Origin: Allobosea sp. Root381
GTDB taxonomy: Bacteria > Pseudomonadota > Alphaproteobacteria > Rhizobiales > Beijerinckiaceae
Assembly (NCBI RefSeq): GCF_001429395.1
Contig: NZ_LMJT01000001.1
Span: forward strand, 276,740-340,739
Reading direction: 5' to 3'
DNA: 64,000 bases
A model generated the notes under the pieces. That model was not told the DNA's origin. It saw only the letters and a program-made list of their open reading frames with translations, and ran no database searches. The translations under genes were made by a program, and so were the position numbers. The stretch's first letter is position 1. Each line of letters opens with the position of its first letter. This document shows positions 55,830 to 64,000 of this stretch, one piece after another.

Positions 55830-57605
55830 TCACGCCGCGAAGACCGCGGCTGCATCCTCGACCGCCCCTGCCCCCTCGGTGATCGCCAGTTCGAGCGCCG
55901 GTGCCTCGGTCGCCAGGATCTCGGCGAAGAAGCGGGCGGTGGCGACATCGTCGGCGCCGTTGTCCTCGGCCCGGCTCGCCAAGGCTTTCCGCGCCAGGCT
56001 GGTGCCGCCCTGGGCCAGGGCGAAGAGCTTGAGATAGGGCGTCGCGCCGGCCAGCGCCTCGGCCTGGCGCGTGCCTATGCTGCCCAGCATCCATTCGGTG
56101 GCGCGTTCGAGCGAATCCACCGCGGCGCCGAGGCGGGCGGCGCTGCGGCCGAAGCCCGGCGCGTTCGCTCCCTCCAGCTCGGCGACCACGGCGCGCATCT
56201 CGGCGATCAGCGCCAGCACCGCCTCGCCGCCGGAGAGCGGCAGTTTGCGCAGCACGAGGTCGATCGCCTGGATGCCGTTGGTGCCCTCGTAGATCGTCGC
56301 GATGCGGGCGTCGCGGAGATGCTGGGCCGCGCCGGTCTCCTCGATATAGCCCATGCCGCCATGGACCTGGATCCCGGTGGAGGCGACCTCGACGCCGATA
56401 TCGGTGGCATAGGCCTTGGCGATGGGGGTTAGGATCGCGCAGCGCTCGCTCGCCGCCTTGCGCTTCTCGGCGTCAGGCTCGCGGCGCGAACGGTCGAGCG
56501 CGGCGGCGACGAGATAGGCGATGGCGCGCGCCGCTTGCGTCTTGGCGCGCATCTCCATCAGCATGCGGCGGATGTCAGGATGGACGATGATCGGGCTCAT
56601 GCCTGCGCCTTTCGGCGCATCGAGCGCCGCGCCCTGGCGTCGTTCGCGCGCAAAACCGAGCGCCTGCTGATAGGCCCGCTCGGCAATGGCGACGCCCTGG
56701 ATGGCGACGTTGAGGCGGGCATTGTTCATCATCGTGAACATGCAGGCGAGGCCACGATTCTCCTCGCCGATCAGCCAGCCGATGGCGCCGTCCTTGTCGC
56801 CGAAGGCCATCGAGCAGGTCGGCGAGGCATGGATGCCGAGCTTGTGCTCGATACCGGAGCAGCGCAGATCGTTGTGAGCGCCGAGCGAGCCGTCGGCATT
56901 GACGAGATATTTCGGCACCAGGAAGAGCGAGATGCCGCGCGTTCCGGCCGGAGCATCCGGCAGGCGGGCCAGCACCAGATGCACAATGTTCTCGGTCAGG
57001 TCGTGCTCGCCATAGGTGATGAAGATCTTCTGGCCGGTGATGCGGTAGGTGCCGTCCGCCGCGCGCTCGGCCTTGGAGCGAAGCGCGTTGAGATCCGAGC
57101 CGGCCTGCGGCTCGGTCAGGTTCATCGTGCCCATCCACTCGCCCGAGACGAGCTTGGCGAGATAGGTCTCCTTGAGATGCTCCGAGCCATGGGCATGCAG
57201 CGCCTCGATGGCGCCGACGGTGAGCAACGGCCCGAGCGCGAAGGCGAAGGCGGCCGAGTTCCACATCTCGGTGCAGGCGGATTGCAGCAAGGCCGGCAGC
57301 CCCTGGCCGCCATGCTCCTCGGGCGCCGGCAGCGCGTTCCAGCCTCCTTCCGCCCAGGCGGTGTAGGCAGCCTTCCAGCCCGGCGGCGTGGTGACGACGC
57401 CGTCCTTCAAGGTCGAGCCATGCTGGTCGCCGATGCGGTTCAGCGGCGCGATGACGTCGGACGCGAACTTCGCCGCCTCGTCGAGCACGGCCTCGGTCAC
57501 GCCGCCGTCGAGCTCCGGCGCTAGGCCGTCCGCGACAAGCTGCTCGAGGCCCGCGACATGGCGCAGCGTGGCGAGAATATCCTCGACCGGGGCGCGATAG
57601 CTCAT
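55830..57605 (-). CDS. Acyl-CoA dehydrogenase (591 aa, FadE-like)
   Basis: Oxidises an acyl-CoA to the 2-enoyl form with FAD. The protein is about 200 residues longer than the classical dehydrogenases, as are the long-chain FadE-like ones with an extra C-terminal domain. Family motifs: MNLTEPQAGSDLNALRSKAE, GQKIFITYGEHD, ENRGLACMFTMMNNARLNVA (near the FAD site) and ARIATIYEGTNGIQAIDLVL, with Glu in YEGTNGIQA as the candidate base. The ATG at 57605 follows GGGAGA. The frame is open to 57749. It is divergent from Sua5. Confidence 0.93.
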   Translation of the reverse strand: MSYRAPVEDILATLRHVAGLEQLVADGLAPELDGGVTEAVLDEAAKFASDVIAPLNRIGDQHGSTLKDGVVTTPPGWKAAYTAWAEGGWNALPAPEEHGGQGLPALLQSACTEMWNSAAFAFALGPLLTVGAIEALHAHGSEHLKETYLAKLVSGEWMGTMNLTEPQAGSDLNALRSKAERAADGTYRITGQKIFITYGEHDLTENIVHLVLARLPDAPAGTRGISLFLVPKYLVNADGSLGAHNDLRCSGIEHKLGIHASPTCSMAFGDKDGAIGWLIGEENRGLACMFTMMNNARLNVAIQGVAIAERAYQQALGFARERRQGAALDAPKGAGMSPIIVHPDIRRMLMEMRAKTQAARAIAYLVAAALDRSRREPDAEKRKAASERCAILTPIAKAYATDIGVEVASTGIQVHGGMGYIEETGAAQHLRDARIATIYEGTNGIQAIDLVLRKLPLSGGEAVLALIAEMRAVVAELEGANAPGFGRSAARLGAAVDSLERATEWMLGSIGTRQAEALAGATPYLKLFALAQGGTSLARKALASRAEDNGADDVATARFFAEILATEAPALELAITEGAGAVEDAAAVFAA

Positions 57606-57844
57606 CTTCGTTTCTCCCTGGCGGCGGTCCGCCCGGCGGTTCTCAGGCCTGCCGAGCCTGCCCGCCGGCCTTCGTGCCAGCATCGGCCGATACCGCTTTA
57701 GACGTTGCCGCGATGGTAGCGAGGAACTATCCCCGATGCCACGTGCCAACGGCGGGCGATCTTCGTAGCCGCCGCAGTTAGTTTAGTTGTAAACCATCCA
57801 CGGTCAATCGAGGCCGCCGGGGTGGCGGACCTCGGAGACGAGCG

Positions 57845-58849
57845 TTGGGTCAGGAACTGCCGAAGCAAGATCCGGCCGGGCGGCAAGCGGGCCGCATCAC
57901 CGAGCGGCTTCCGGCCGATGCGGCGGGCATCCTGCGCGCCGCTGAGTTGCTGCGGCTGGGCGGGCTCGTCGCGCTGCCGACGGAGACGGTCTACGGCCTC
58001 GCCGCCGATGCGACCTCAGGTGCGGCCGTCGCCGGGATTTACGCGGCGAAGGAGCGGCCGAGCTTCAATCCGCTGATCTCCCATCTGCCCGATGTCGCCG
58101 CCGCCCGCCGCCAGGGCCTGTTCGACGCCAATGCGCTGGCCCTCGCCAAGGCCTTCTGGCCGGGCCCGCTGACGCTGGTCGTGCCGGCCGCGCCGGCCTG
58201 CGAAGTCAGCGAGCTGGCCCGCGCCGGCTTGCCCTCCGTCGCCCTGCGCGTGCCCGCCCACCCGCTCGCCCATGCCGTGCTGGAGGCGGTGGGGCGCCCG
58301 ATCGCCGCCCCTTCCGCCAACCGCTCCGGCCGGATCAGCGCCACCAGCGCCGAACATGCGCTGGCCGATCTTGACGGGCGGATCGATGCGGTTCTCGATG
58401 GCGGGCCGACCGAGGTCGGGCTCGAATCGACGATCGTCGCCTGCCTCGGCGGCGCGCCGCGCCTGCTGCGCCCTGGCGGCGTGCCGCGCAGCGCGATCGA
58501 GGGCGTGATCGGTCGCACGCTCGTGCTTGCCGGCGAAGCCGGCATGGCGCCGATCTCGCCCGGCCTGCTCGCTTCGCATTACGCGCCGGCGGCACAGGTC
58601 CGCCTGAATGCGGAAGCGCCGCGGCCCGGCGAGGGCTGGCTCGGCTTCGGGCCGGAACCGCAGAACTTCCCACATGCGCTCAATCTCAGCCCGAGCGGCG
58701 ACCTGGTCGAGGCCGCTACCAACCTGTTCGGGCATCTGCGCAAGCTCGACGCCCTGGCCCGGCCTTCCATCGCAGTGGCTCCGATCCCCGAGCATGGTCT
58801 CGGCGAAGCGATCAACGACCGGCTGCGCCGCGCCGCCGCCCCGCGCTGA
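57845..58849 (+). CDS. L-threonylcarbamoyladenylate synthase (Sua5 type)
   Basis: Makes the intermediate for tRNA t6A37. At 334 residues it is the long two-domain form: YrdC domain with GLVALPTETVYGLAADATSG and PSANRSGRISATSAEHAL, then the Sua5 C-terminal domain (APISPGLLASHYAPAAQV and onward). The start is TTG at 57845, with GGAGA about nine bases before. Upstream ATG codons in frame are not available, so TTG looks real. Single-copy essential function in most bacteria. Confidence 0.92.
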   Translation: MGQELPKQDPAGRQAGRITERLPADAAGILRAAELLRLGGLVALPTETVYGLAADATSGAAVAGIYAAKERPSFNPLISHLPDVAAARRQGLFDANALALAKAFWPGPLTLVVPAAPACEVSELARAGLPSVALRVPAHPLAHAVLEAVGRPIAAPSANRSGRISATSAEHALADLDGRIDAVLDGGPTEVGLESTIVACLGGAPRLLRPGGVPRSAIEGVIGRTLVLAGEAGMAPISPGLLASHYAPAAQVRLNAEAPRPGEGWLGFGPEPQNFPHALNLSPSGDLVEAATNLFGHLRKLDALARPSIAVAPIPEHGLGEAINDRLRRAAAPR

Positions 58850-58921
58850 GATACGCATGAACGGCCTTGCATCGGCGCAAGATTTCCGCTTGCCTTCGCC
58901 GGATCGAGGATGCCGCCGCCG

Positions 58922-59827
58922 ATGCACGCCAATCTCGCCTGGGACGATTTCCGACTGGTCAAGGCGATCGCCGACCATAACGGGCTGACGGGCGCCGCCG
59001 CGGCGCTCGGCGTCAACCACTCCACGGTGTTCCGCCGCCTCGGCCAGATCGAGGAGTGTGTCGGCCAGCAGCTCTTCGAGCGGCGCAAGACGGGCTATGT
59101 CGCAACCGCCGCGGGCGTCGAGATGGCCGCGCTGGCGGCGCGCATGGATGAGGACGTCACCGCCTTCTCGCGCCGGCTGGCCGGGCGGGATGTCGCGCCG
59201 TCGGGCGAGTTGCGCATCACCACCACCGACACGCTCCACCAGAACGTCCTGCTGCCAATCTTTGCGGATTTCCGCCGGGCGCACCCGCTGATCCGCCTCG
59301 ACATCGTCATGGGCAACCAGGCGCTCAACCTGTCGAAGCGCGACGCCGACATCGCGATCAGGGCGAGCGACACGCCGGGCGAGACGCTGGTCGGCCGGCG
59401 CATCGCCGACATCGCCTGGGCCATCTACGGCCGCACGGACGACGGCGTCAGCGCCGAGGAGATCATCGACCCGACGCTGCTCTACAAGCGCGACTGGGTG
59501 GCGCTGGGCGACCAGCTCTCCCATGTGAAGGCGGCCCGCTTCGTGCGCGAGCATGTCGCGCCGGAGCGGATCGCGCTGAAGAGCTCCGCCGTGCTCGGCA
59601 TCGCGGAGGCGGTCGAGCAGGGTCTCGGCATCGGCCCGGTGCCCTGCTTCATCGCCGATCAGCGGCCGAGCCTGATGCGGCTGCTTCCGCCCAACCCGGA
59701 TTTCTCGACCGGGCTCTGGGTCCTGACCCACCCCGACATCCGCCACGCGCCGCGCATCCGCGCCTTCATGGATTTCTGCGGCGCGGAACTCGCGCGCCGG
59801 CGGGCGCTGTTCGAGGGAACCGGGTGA
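58922..59827 (+). CDS. LysR-family regulator
   Basis: A 301-residue regulator. HTH at the N-terminus: WDDFRLVKAIADHNGLTGAA and AALGVNHSTVFRRLGQIEEC. The effector domain follows (LRITTTDTLHQNVLLPIFAD). The ATG at 58922 is preceded by GAGGA at about 11 bases; the ATG at 58910 in the same frame is possible. It is in the same direction as Sua5, and the acyl-CoA dehydrogenase lies beyond Sua5 on the other strand. Its target genes are unknown. Confidence 0.9.
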   Translation: MHANLAWDDFRLVKAIADHNGLTGAAAALGVNHSTVFRRLGQIEECVGQQLFERRKTGYVATAAGVEMAALAARMDEDVTAFSRRLAGRDVAPSGELRITTTDTLHQNVLLPIFADFRRAHPLIRLDIVMGNQALNLSKRDADIAIRASDTPGETLVGRRIADIAWAIYGRTDDGVSAEEIIDPTLLYKRDWVALGDQLSHVKAARFVREHVAPERIALKSSAVLGIAEAVEQGLGIGPVPCFIADQRPSLMRLLPPNPDFSTGLWVLTHPDIRHAPRIRAFMDFCGAELARRRALFEGTG

Positions 59828-59914
59828 TCGTGGTGGTCAGGGCGGGCCGAGCTTTCCCGGCACGGGCTGCGCGACGGGAGACCGGGCGAGCCCGCTCTGC
59901 CGCGTAACAGGGGC

Positions 59915-61057
59915 TCAGATCTCGATATCCACCGGGATGTTTCTCAGTCCCTTGTCATAGGCATCCTTGAACCGGTCGAAGCCATGGCTGCCGCCATTCA
60001 CCCGGCGGCGCGCGCTCCTCAAATCCCCCTGCGCGAGCGCGACGCGGATGGTATCCTCGTTGTTCGCCAGGAACTGCGCCAGGATGAGGCCGGCGATCCT
60101 CGAATCATTGGCGAGTTCCGGCTGGCCAACGAGGTCCTCGCCGATCTGGCCTCCAATCCGGGTGTAGTTGTCCCGCCCTGTCAGTTGGACGAAGCCCCGG
60201 CCCTTGAAGCGTGCACCGTCACCAGGCTCGATATTGCCGAGCTCCCTGCCCTTCTCTGTCCCCGGATCGTATCTGTCGAAGGGCTCCCTTTCGGTATTGT
60301 ACCGACTCTGGAACTCGTCGATGGGCACGAAGGCTTCGCTTTCGGCGCGTATCGTTGCCAGCGCCATGAGCAGCATCTCGCGATCTGCGAGGTCGCAGGC
60401 CCGCAACCCCTCGACGATGCTCGGCAGATGCGTCCTGATGTTGCCGCGTGGGGTCGCCGGCACGAAGAGCCGTGCCACGAGTTCCGGCGTCAGCGTCGCG
60501 GTGCGTCCCGACGCGGCGAACGATGCCCAGCCGCTGTCCGGCGGGCTGCCCGCGGCCGGCGCTCTCAGGGACTCGACGGCAGCCTGGAGCTGCGATGCCT
60601 GCGAACTGAGCTGGGCGGCGAGGCTCGTCACCGCCAGCGAGGCCACGGCATCGGCGCGAGCCGGCCAGGGCGGGACCGCTACATCAGCAGCGCTCGCCGG
60701 GCCGGCCTGGGCCGCCGCGAATGGCGCCTTTTCCATGAAGCCTTCGACGAAGTCCGCCCCGGCGTAGCCGGCCGCGGCCAGGCCGAGCAGTGTTTCGAGG
60801 CTGAAACCGGCCGGGCCGAGCAGGTCCCTGATGCCGAAAACCAGCGCCGCCAGCACGCCCGCGATGAAGCCGATCATCAGGCTGACGAACATTCGGCTGG
60901 CGACGAACCCGTCCTGAGTTCCCGGCGGCTGCGTTGCGTTGGCGTCGTGGAGCTTCTTCAGCCCCACGATCGTCCGCGCGCCCTGCCCGACAAGTCCCAT
61001 CAGCCCCGCGAGCACCAAGGTGCCGAGCAGATTCGTTGCTTCCATGGCTCCCCCCAT
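59915..61057 (-). CDS. GH19-type chitinase/endolysin-like protein with N-terminal membrane region
   Basis: A 380-residue protein. The N-terminal third has three hydrophobic segments, at about residues 8-30 (LLGTLVLAGLMGLVGQGART), 53-75 (RMFVSLMIGFIAGVLAALVF) and 84-102 (SLETLLGLAAAGYAGADF), a holin-like layout. An Ala-rich linker with SSQASQLQAA follows. The C-terminal domain (residues about 185-380) matches lysozyme-fold GH19 enzymes: MALATIRAESEAFVPIDEFQ holds the candidate catalytic Glu, and GARFKGRGFVQLTGRDNYTR is the family core. It likely cuts peptidoglycan, perhaps from the inner membrane. M1 or M5 (61045, after GGGGGGAG) may be the start. Confidence 0.85.
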   Translation of the reverse strand: MGGAMEATNLLGTLVLAGLMGLVGQGARTIVGLKKLHDANATQPPGTQDGFVASRMFVSLMIGFIAGVLAALVFGIRDLLGPAGFSLETLLGLAAAGYAGADFVEGFMEKAPFAAAQAGPASAADVAVPPWPARADAVASLAVTSLAAQLSSQASQLQAAVESLRAPAAGSPPDSGWASFAASGRTATLTPELVARLFVPATPRGNIRTHLPSIVEGLRACDLADREMLLMALATIRAESEAFVPIDEFQSRYNTEREPFDRYDPGTEKGRELGNIEPGDGARFKGRGFVQLTGRDNYTRIGGQIGEDLVGQPELANDSRIAGLILAQFLANNEDTIRVALAQGDLRSARRRVNGGSHGFDRFKDAYDKGLRNIPVDIEI

Positions 61058-61142
61058 GATTGCGCGTCGCTGTTACGCAATCATGGGTTGTATCATTAAT
61101 CAATGGCAACTTTGGGGGATGCACCTGAGTGCGCCCAGCCGA

Positions 61143-62129
61143 TCACCCGATCTCGACGACGACCCGCCCGCGCACCTTGCCGTCGAGTAGCGCCCTGGCG
61201 GTTTCGACCACGTCCGCGAGCGGGATCGTCGTGGTCATCAGGGCGAGCTTTTCGCGATCGAGGTCGCTAGCTAGACGCGCCCAGGCTTCCAGACGGCGCG
61301 GCTTCGGGCACATCACCGAATCGATGCCGAGCAGCGAAACGCCGCGCAGGATGAAGGGAGCGACCGAACTCGGCAGATCCATGCCCTGGGCGAGGCCGCA
61401 TGCGGTGATGGCGCCGCCATAGCGCGTCATCGAGAGGACGTTGGCCAGCGTGTGCGAGCCGACCGCGTCGACGCCGGCAGCCCAGCGCTCCTTGCCGAGC
61501 GGGCGGCCGGGCGCGGCGAGTTCGGCGCGGTCGATGATCTCGGCGGCGCCGAGGCCCTTGAGGTAATCCGCCTCCTCAGGCCGCCCTGTCGAGGCGATGA
61601 CATGCCACCCTGCCTTCGCAAGCAGGGCCACGGCGACGGAGCCGACACCGCCGGCCGCGCCGGTGACGACCACCGGGCCGTCGGCCGGTTTCAGCCCGTG
61701 CTTCTCCAGCGCCAGCACGCAGAGCATGGCGGTGTAGCCAGCGGTGCCGATCGCCATCGCCTCGTCGGGGTTCAGGCCGGCGTGCAGCGGCACCAGCCAG
61801 TCGCCCTTGACCCGACTCTTCCGGGCATAGGCTCCGAGATGCGTCTCGCCAGTGCCCCAGCCGTTGAGGATGACGAGATCCCCCGGCTTGAAATCGGGGT
61901 GCTCGGAGGTTTCGACACGGCCGGCGAAGTCGATACCGGGGATCATCGGCCAGCGCCGGATCACGGGCGCCTTGCCGGTGAGGGCCAGGCCGTCCTTGTA
62001 GTTCACCGTCGAATGCGTGACGCGGACGGTGACGTCGCCTTCCATGAGCTCGCTCTCGGCGAACTCCGTGAAGGTGAGGTCCGGGCCGGCCTCGCCCTTG
62101 GTCGCGACAAGGGCCTTGAAGGTGGACAT
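61143..62129 (-). CDS. Acrylyl-CoA reductase/YhdH-type MDR oxidoreductase
   Basis: A 328-residue medium-chain dehydrogenase/reductase. Family motifs: [20 protein letters not shown] (the AcuI/YhdH signature), [20 protein letters not shown], and the NADPH site [20 protein letters not shown]. AcuI proteins reduce acrylyl-CoA to propionyl-CoA. No DMSP genes are seen, so this may be a generic detoxification or propanoate role. It is followed upstream on the same strand by an MFS gene, across a palindromic repeat. Confidence 0.9.
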   Translation of the reverse strand: MSTFKALVATKGEAGPDLTFTEFAESELMEGDVTVRVTHSTVNYKDGLALTGKAPVIRRWPMIPGIDFAGRVETSEHPDFKPGDLVILNGWGTGETHLGAYARKSRVKGDWLVPLHAGLNPDEAMAIGTAGYTAMLCVLALEKHGLKPADGPVVVTGAAGGVGSVAVALLAKAGWHVIASTGRPEEADYLKGLGAAEIIDRAELAAPGRPLGKERWAAGVDAVGSHTLANVLSMTRYGGAITACGLAQGMDLPSSVAPFILRGVSLLGIDSVMCPKPRRLEAWARLASDLDREKLALMTTTIPLADVVETARALLDGKVRGRVVVEIG

Positions 62130-62185
62130 GGCAATCTCCGGTATTGGGCTGAACGGTACAGACCCTAACCCGGCACGGCACCAGG

Positions 62186-62251
62186 CGTCATTCTCGGGCT
62201 TGTCCCGAGAATCCCGTGGAGGAGATGCTCGGGTCGAGCCCGAGCATGACG
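62186..62251. repeat. Palindromic repeat, CGTCATTCTCGGGC type
   Basis: Outer arms CGTCAT (62186-62191) and ATGACG (62246-62251) enclose two hairpins, ATTCTCGGG/CCCGAGAAT and ATGCTCGGG/CCCGAGCAT. It lies between the MFS and reductase genes. Its inverted relative is at 27255-27331. Confidence 0.85.
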
Positions 62252-62255
62252 GATC

Positions 62256-63497
62256 TCACGCCGGCTGCGGCACCGTGCGTTCGACCGGTTTCTCGACGAT
62301 CGGCAGGTTGATCAGCGCCGAGACGACACCAAGCGCGACCGAGAGCCACCAGACGATCTGGTAGCTGCCCATCTGCTCGTAGAGCAGGCCGCCGAGCCAG
62401 ACGCCGAGGAAGCCGCCGACTTGATGCGAGAAGAAGGCGAAGCCGTAGAGCATCGCCATGTACTTCGTGCCGAACATCAGCATCACCAGCGCCGAGGTCG
62501 GCGGCACGGTCGAGAGCCAGAACAGGCCGATGACGATGCCGAACGAAATCGCGGTCAGCGGGCTCGGCGGCAGCATGATGAAGACGGCGATCGCGACGGC
62601 GCGTCCGAGGTAGATCCAGGCCAGCAGATGGCGCTTCGGCATGCGCGTCGAGAGCCAGCCCGAGGAGAGCGAGCCGACCGCATTGGCGAGGCCGATCACG
62701 GCGAGCGTCCAGCCACCGACCCAGGCGGGCAGGCCCATATCCTTGAGATAGGCCGGCATGTGCACGGTGATGAAGGCGAGCTGGAAGCCGCAGGTGAAGA
62801 AGCCGAGCACGAGCAGGACATAGGAGCGGTGCCGGAAAGCCTCGCCCAGCGCCTGCGCAATCGTCTGGTTCGGCAGGTTCGCGGCAGCCTGCAGGCCGCT
62901 GCCGAGCTTGCGCGTCGAGAGCAGGATCGAGATCGGCAGCACCGGCAGCAGCGTGAAGGCGAATATCACCAGCGCCTGCTGCCAGCCGAGCGTATCGATC
63001 AGGATGTTGCCGATCGGCGGAAACAGGAACTGGCCGAAGGAGCCGGCGGCCGTACCGGCGCCGAAGGCCATCGGCCGCCACTGCTCCGGCAGCAGCTTGC
63101 CGAACGCCGCGAGCACGAGGTTGAAGGAGCAGGCCGAGAGGCCGAAGCCGATCAGCACGCCGGCGCCGAAATGGAGCTGCAGCGGGGTCGTGGCATAGGC
63201 CATCATGACGAGCCCCGCCGCATAGAGCAGCGCGCCGACGCAAAGCACCTTCACGGTGCCGTAGCGGTCGGCGATGGCGCCGGCGAAGGGCGCGCCGAGG
63301 CCCCAGAGCAGGTTCTGGATGGCGATGGCGAGGCCGAAAGTGTCGCGCCCCCAGCCGAACTCGACCGTCATCGGGATCTGGAACAGGCCGGCAGAGGCGC
63401 GCGGGCCGAAGGTGATCAGCGCTACGGCACAGCCGGCGGCCAGGATCAGTTCCGGAGCATAGCTGCGCCCCCGGGCGGAACTCGGCGCGACACTCAT
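62256..63497 (-). CDS. MFS transporter
   Basis: A 413-residue twelve-helix major-facilitator protein with N-terminal APELILAAGCAVALITFGPR and the loop GAIADRYGTVKVL, of the monocarboxylate/oxalate-formate antiporter-like group. It could carry an organic acid, perhaps a product or substrate of the adjacent reductase. That is inference only. The ATG at 63497 is preceded by a weak AGATTCGCC-type site (GGAGATT). Confidence 0.88.
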   Translation of the reverse strand: MSVAPSSARGRSYAPELILAAGCAVALITFGPRASAGLFQIPMTVEFGWGRDTFGLAIAIQNLLWGLGAPFAGAIADRYGTVKVLCVGALLYAAGLVMMAYATTPLQLHFGAGVLIGFGLSACSFNLVLAAFGKLLPEQWRPMAFGAGTAAGSFGQFLFPPIGNILIDTLGWQQALVIFAFTLLPVLPISILLSTRKLGSGLQAAANLPNQTIAQALGEAFRHRSYVLLVLGFFTCGFQLAFITVHMPAYLKDMGLPAWVGGWTLAVIGLANAVGSLSSGWLSTRMPKRHLLAWIYLGRAVAIAVFIMLPPSPLTAISFGIVIGLFWLSTVPPTSALVMLMFGTKYMAMLYGFAFFSHQVGGFLGVWLGGLLYEQMGSYQIVWWLSVALGVVSALINLPIVEKPVERTVPQPA

Positions 63498-63897
63498 GGC
63501 GAATCTCCGGAACCTGATGTTAGGTCGTGTGCCTGCACGTTACTGCCGATCGCTTTGTTGCGACAACGCGAATTCGTGGCATGGCGCATCACGCGCTCGC
63601 ATGGAAAAGGCTGGTTGCCGGCGGCCCACCAACCTTGCCAGCCCTTCATCCAGCGAGTCTGGCCGGAATTACGTCGTACACCTTCAAGACTCTGCCCGCC
63701 ATTGTTCCCCGCGTGGTCATTCCGGGCGCAGCGGAGACCCGGAATGACCACGCGGATGATGACCGCCCGTCGCACATTCCTGTTATAGCCCGTGTACTTT
63801 TCCGGCCAGCCCCGCAGGAGCCGGCCGGACGAGCCGGCGACGTTTCCCCCCGTCCGCGTTAACCACCGCTCAACCCTACCGGGGCGATAACGGAATC
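63498..63897. other. Intergenic region with strong inverted repeat
   Basis: About 400 bases. It holds the 17-bp perfect inverted repeat at 63710-63754 and no gene I can support. A second A+T-rich patch near 63778-63800 could hold the promoter of the partial gene at 63898. Confidence 0.55.
63710..63754. repeat. Perfect 17-bp inverted repeat
   Basis: Arms CGCGTGGTCATTCCGGG and CCCGGAATGACCACGCG with an 11-base loop. It resembles the GTCATxCTCGGGC family in its GTCAT and GGAATGAC words but has a perfect long stem. No T-tract follows, so it is more likely a repeat than a terminator. Confidence 0.85.
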
Positions 63898-64000
63898 ATG
63901 CGAATGCGCACCGTCCGTGCGCGGGCTGCACCGCATGTTCCAGATCGGGTGAGCGGGTTTGAGTCATTTGCGTTTGCGCAGGCGTACGAGACGCATCGGT
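63898..64000 (+). CDS. Possible 5' end of a gene running off the window
   Basis: An ATG at 63898 opens a frame that stays open for all 34 visible codons to the right edge. The visible protein begins MRMRTVRARAAPHVPDRVSG and continues FESFAFAQAYETHR. A second ATG is two codons later. There is no clear ribosome site and I do not recognise the sequence. It may be a real gene start or chance. Confidence 0.35.
   Translation, partial: MRMRTVRARAAPHVPDRVSGFESFAFAQAYETHR

Overview
The window reads as chromosome of a high-G+C alphaproteobacterium of the order Hyphomicrobiales (Rhizobiales), most like Bosea or a close relative. This is inferred from protein character and gene content: hisS-hisZ-hisG, glcD-glcE-glcF, a groESL operon with a CIRCE-like operator, xseB/dxs/tlyA, and several dispersed palindromic intergenic repeat families typical of this order. 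Genes are dense, many with GGAGG-like ribosome sites and some with GTG or TTG starts. I see no tRNA, rRNA, CRISPR array, insertion sequence, integrase or prophage block.

Layout. 1-8.1 kb: 5'-truncated-by-window chemotaxis receptor and an envelope group (two L,D-transpeptidases, UDP-glucose dehydrogenase, DUF2076 protein, polysaccharide flippase). 8.4-10.7 kb: acetyltransferase/EamA exporter pair, then a MarR regulator with a PaaI-type thioesterase preceded by a palindromic operator. 10.7-13 kb: groES-groEL with promoter, CIRCE-like operator and terminator. 13.2-17.5 kb: branched-chain amino-acid-type binding protein, fused ABC transporter, META-domain protein. 17.7-21.7 kb: hisS, hisZ, hisG. 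22-28.3 kb: glcDEF (glycolate oxidase), a divergent LysR regulator and an SMP-30 lactonase. 28.5-33.1 kb: orphan peptide-type binding protein, AbrB-type membrane protein, aminotransferase, MscL. 33.3-36.8 kb: a 1189-residue hybrid histidine kinase with a transporter-like sensor. 36.8-39.1 kb: thioesterase, tyrosine phosphatase, Lrp/AsnC regulator, xseB. 39.3-44.4 kb: amidase/M15 peptidase fusion, pirin, MFS, amidase. 44.6-51.4 kb: dxs, tlyA, an unknown gene, an SRAP (YedK/HMCES) protein, an FAD-linked 2-hydroxyacid dehydrogenase, an Fe-S rRNA methyltransferase. 51.5-59.8 kb: cysK, VOC protein, CorA, SDR, methyltransferase, acyl-CoA dehydrogenase, Sua5, LysR. 59.9-63.5 kb: membrane-anchored GH19-type muralytic enzyme, AcuI-type reductase, MFS transporter.

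Most of this is core metabolism. The parts most worth following are: the SRAP protein ending in a sliding-clamp-like motif; two muralytic enzymes without classical secretion signals, one fused to a holin-like membrane region; a HisG that carries a C-terminal ACT-like extension although HisZ is present; a patch of about 50% G+C inside hisS; and the orphan SLC5-type hybrid kinase next to mscL. I found no obvious new multi-gene defence or mobile system.
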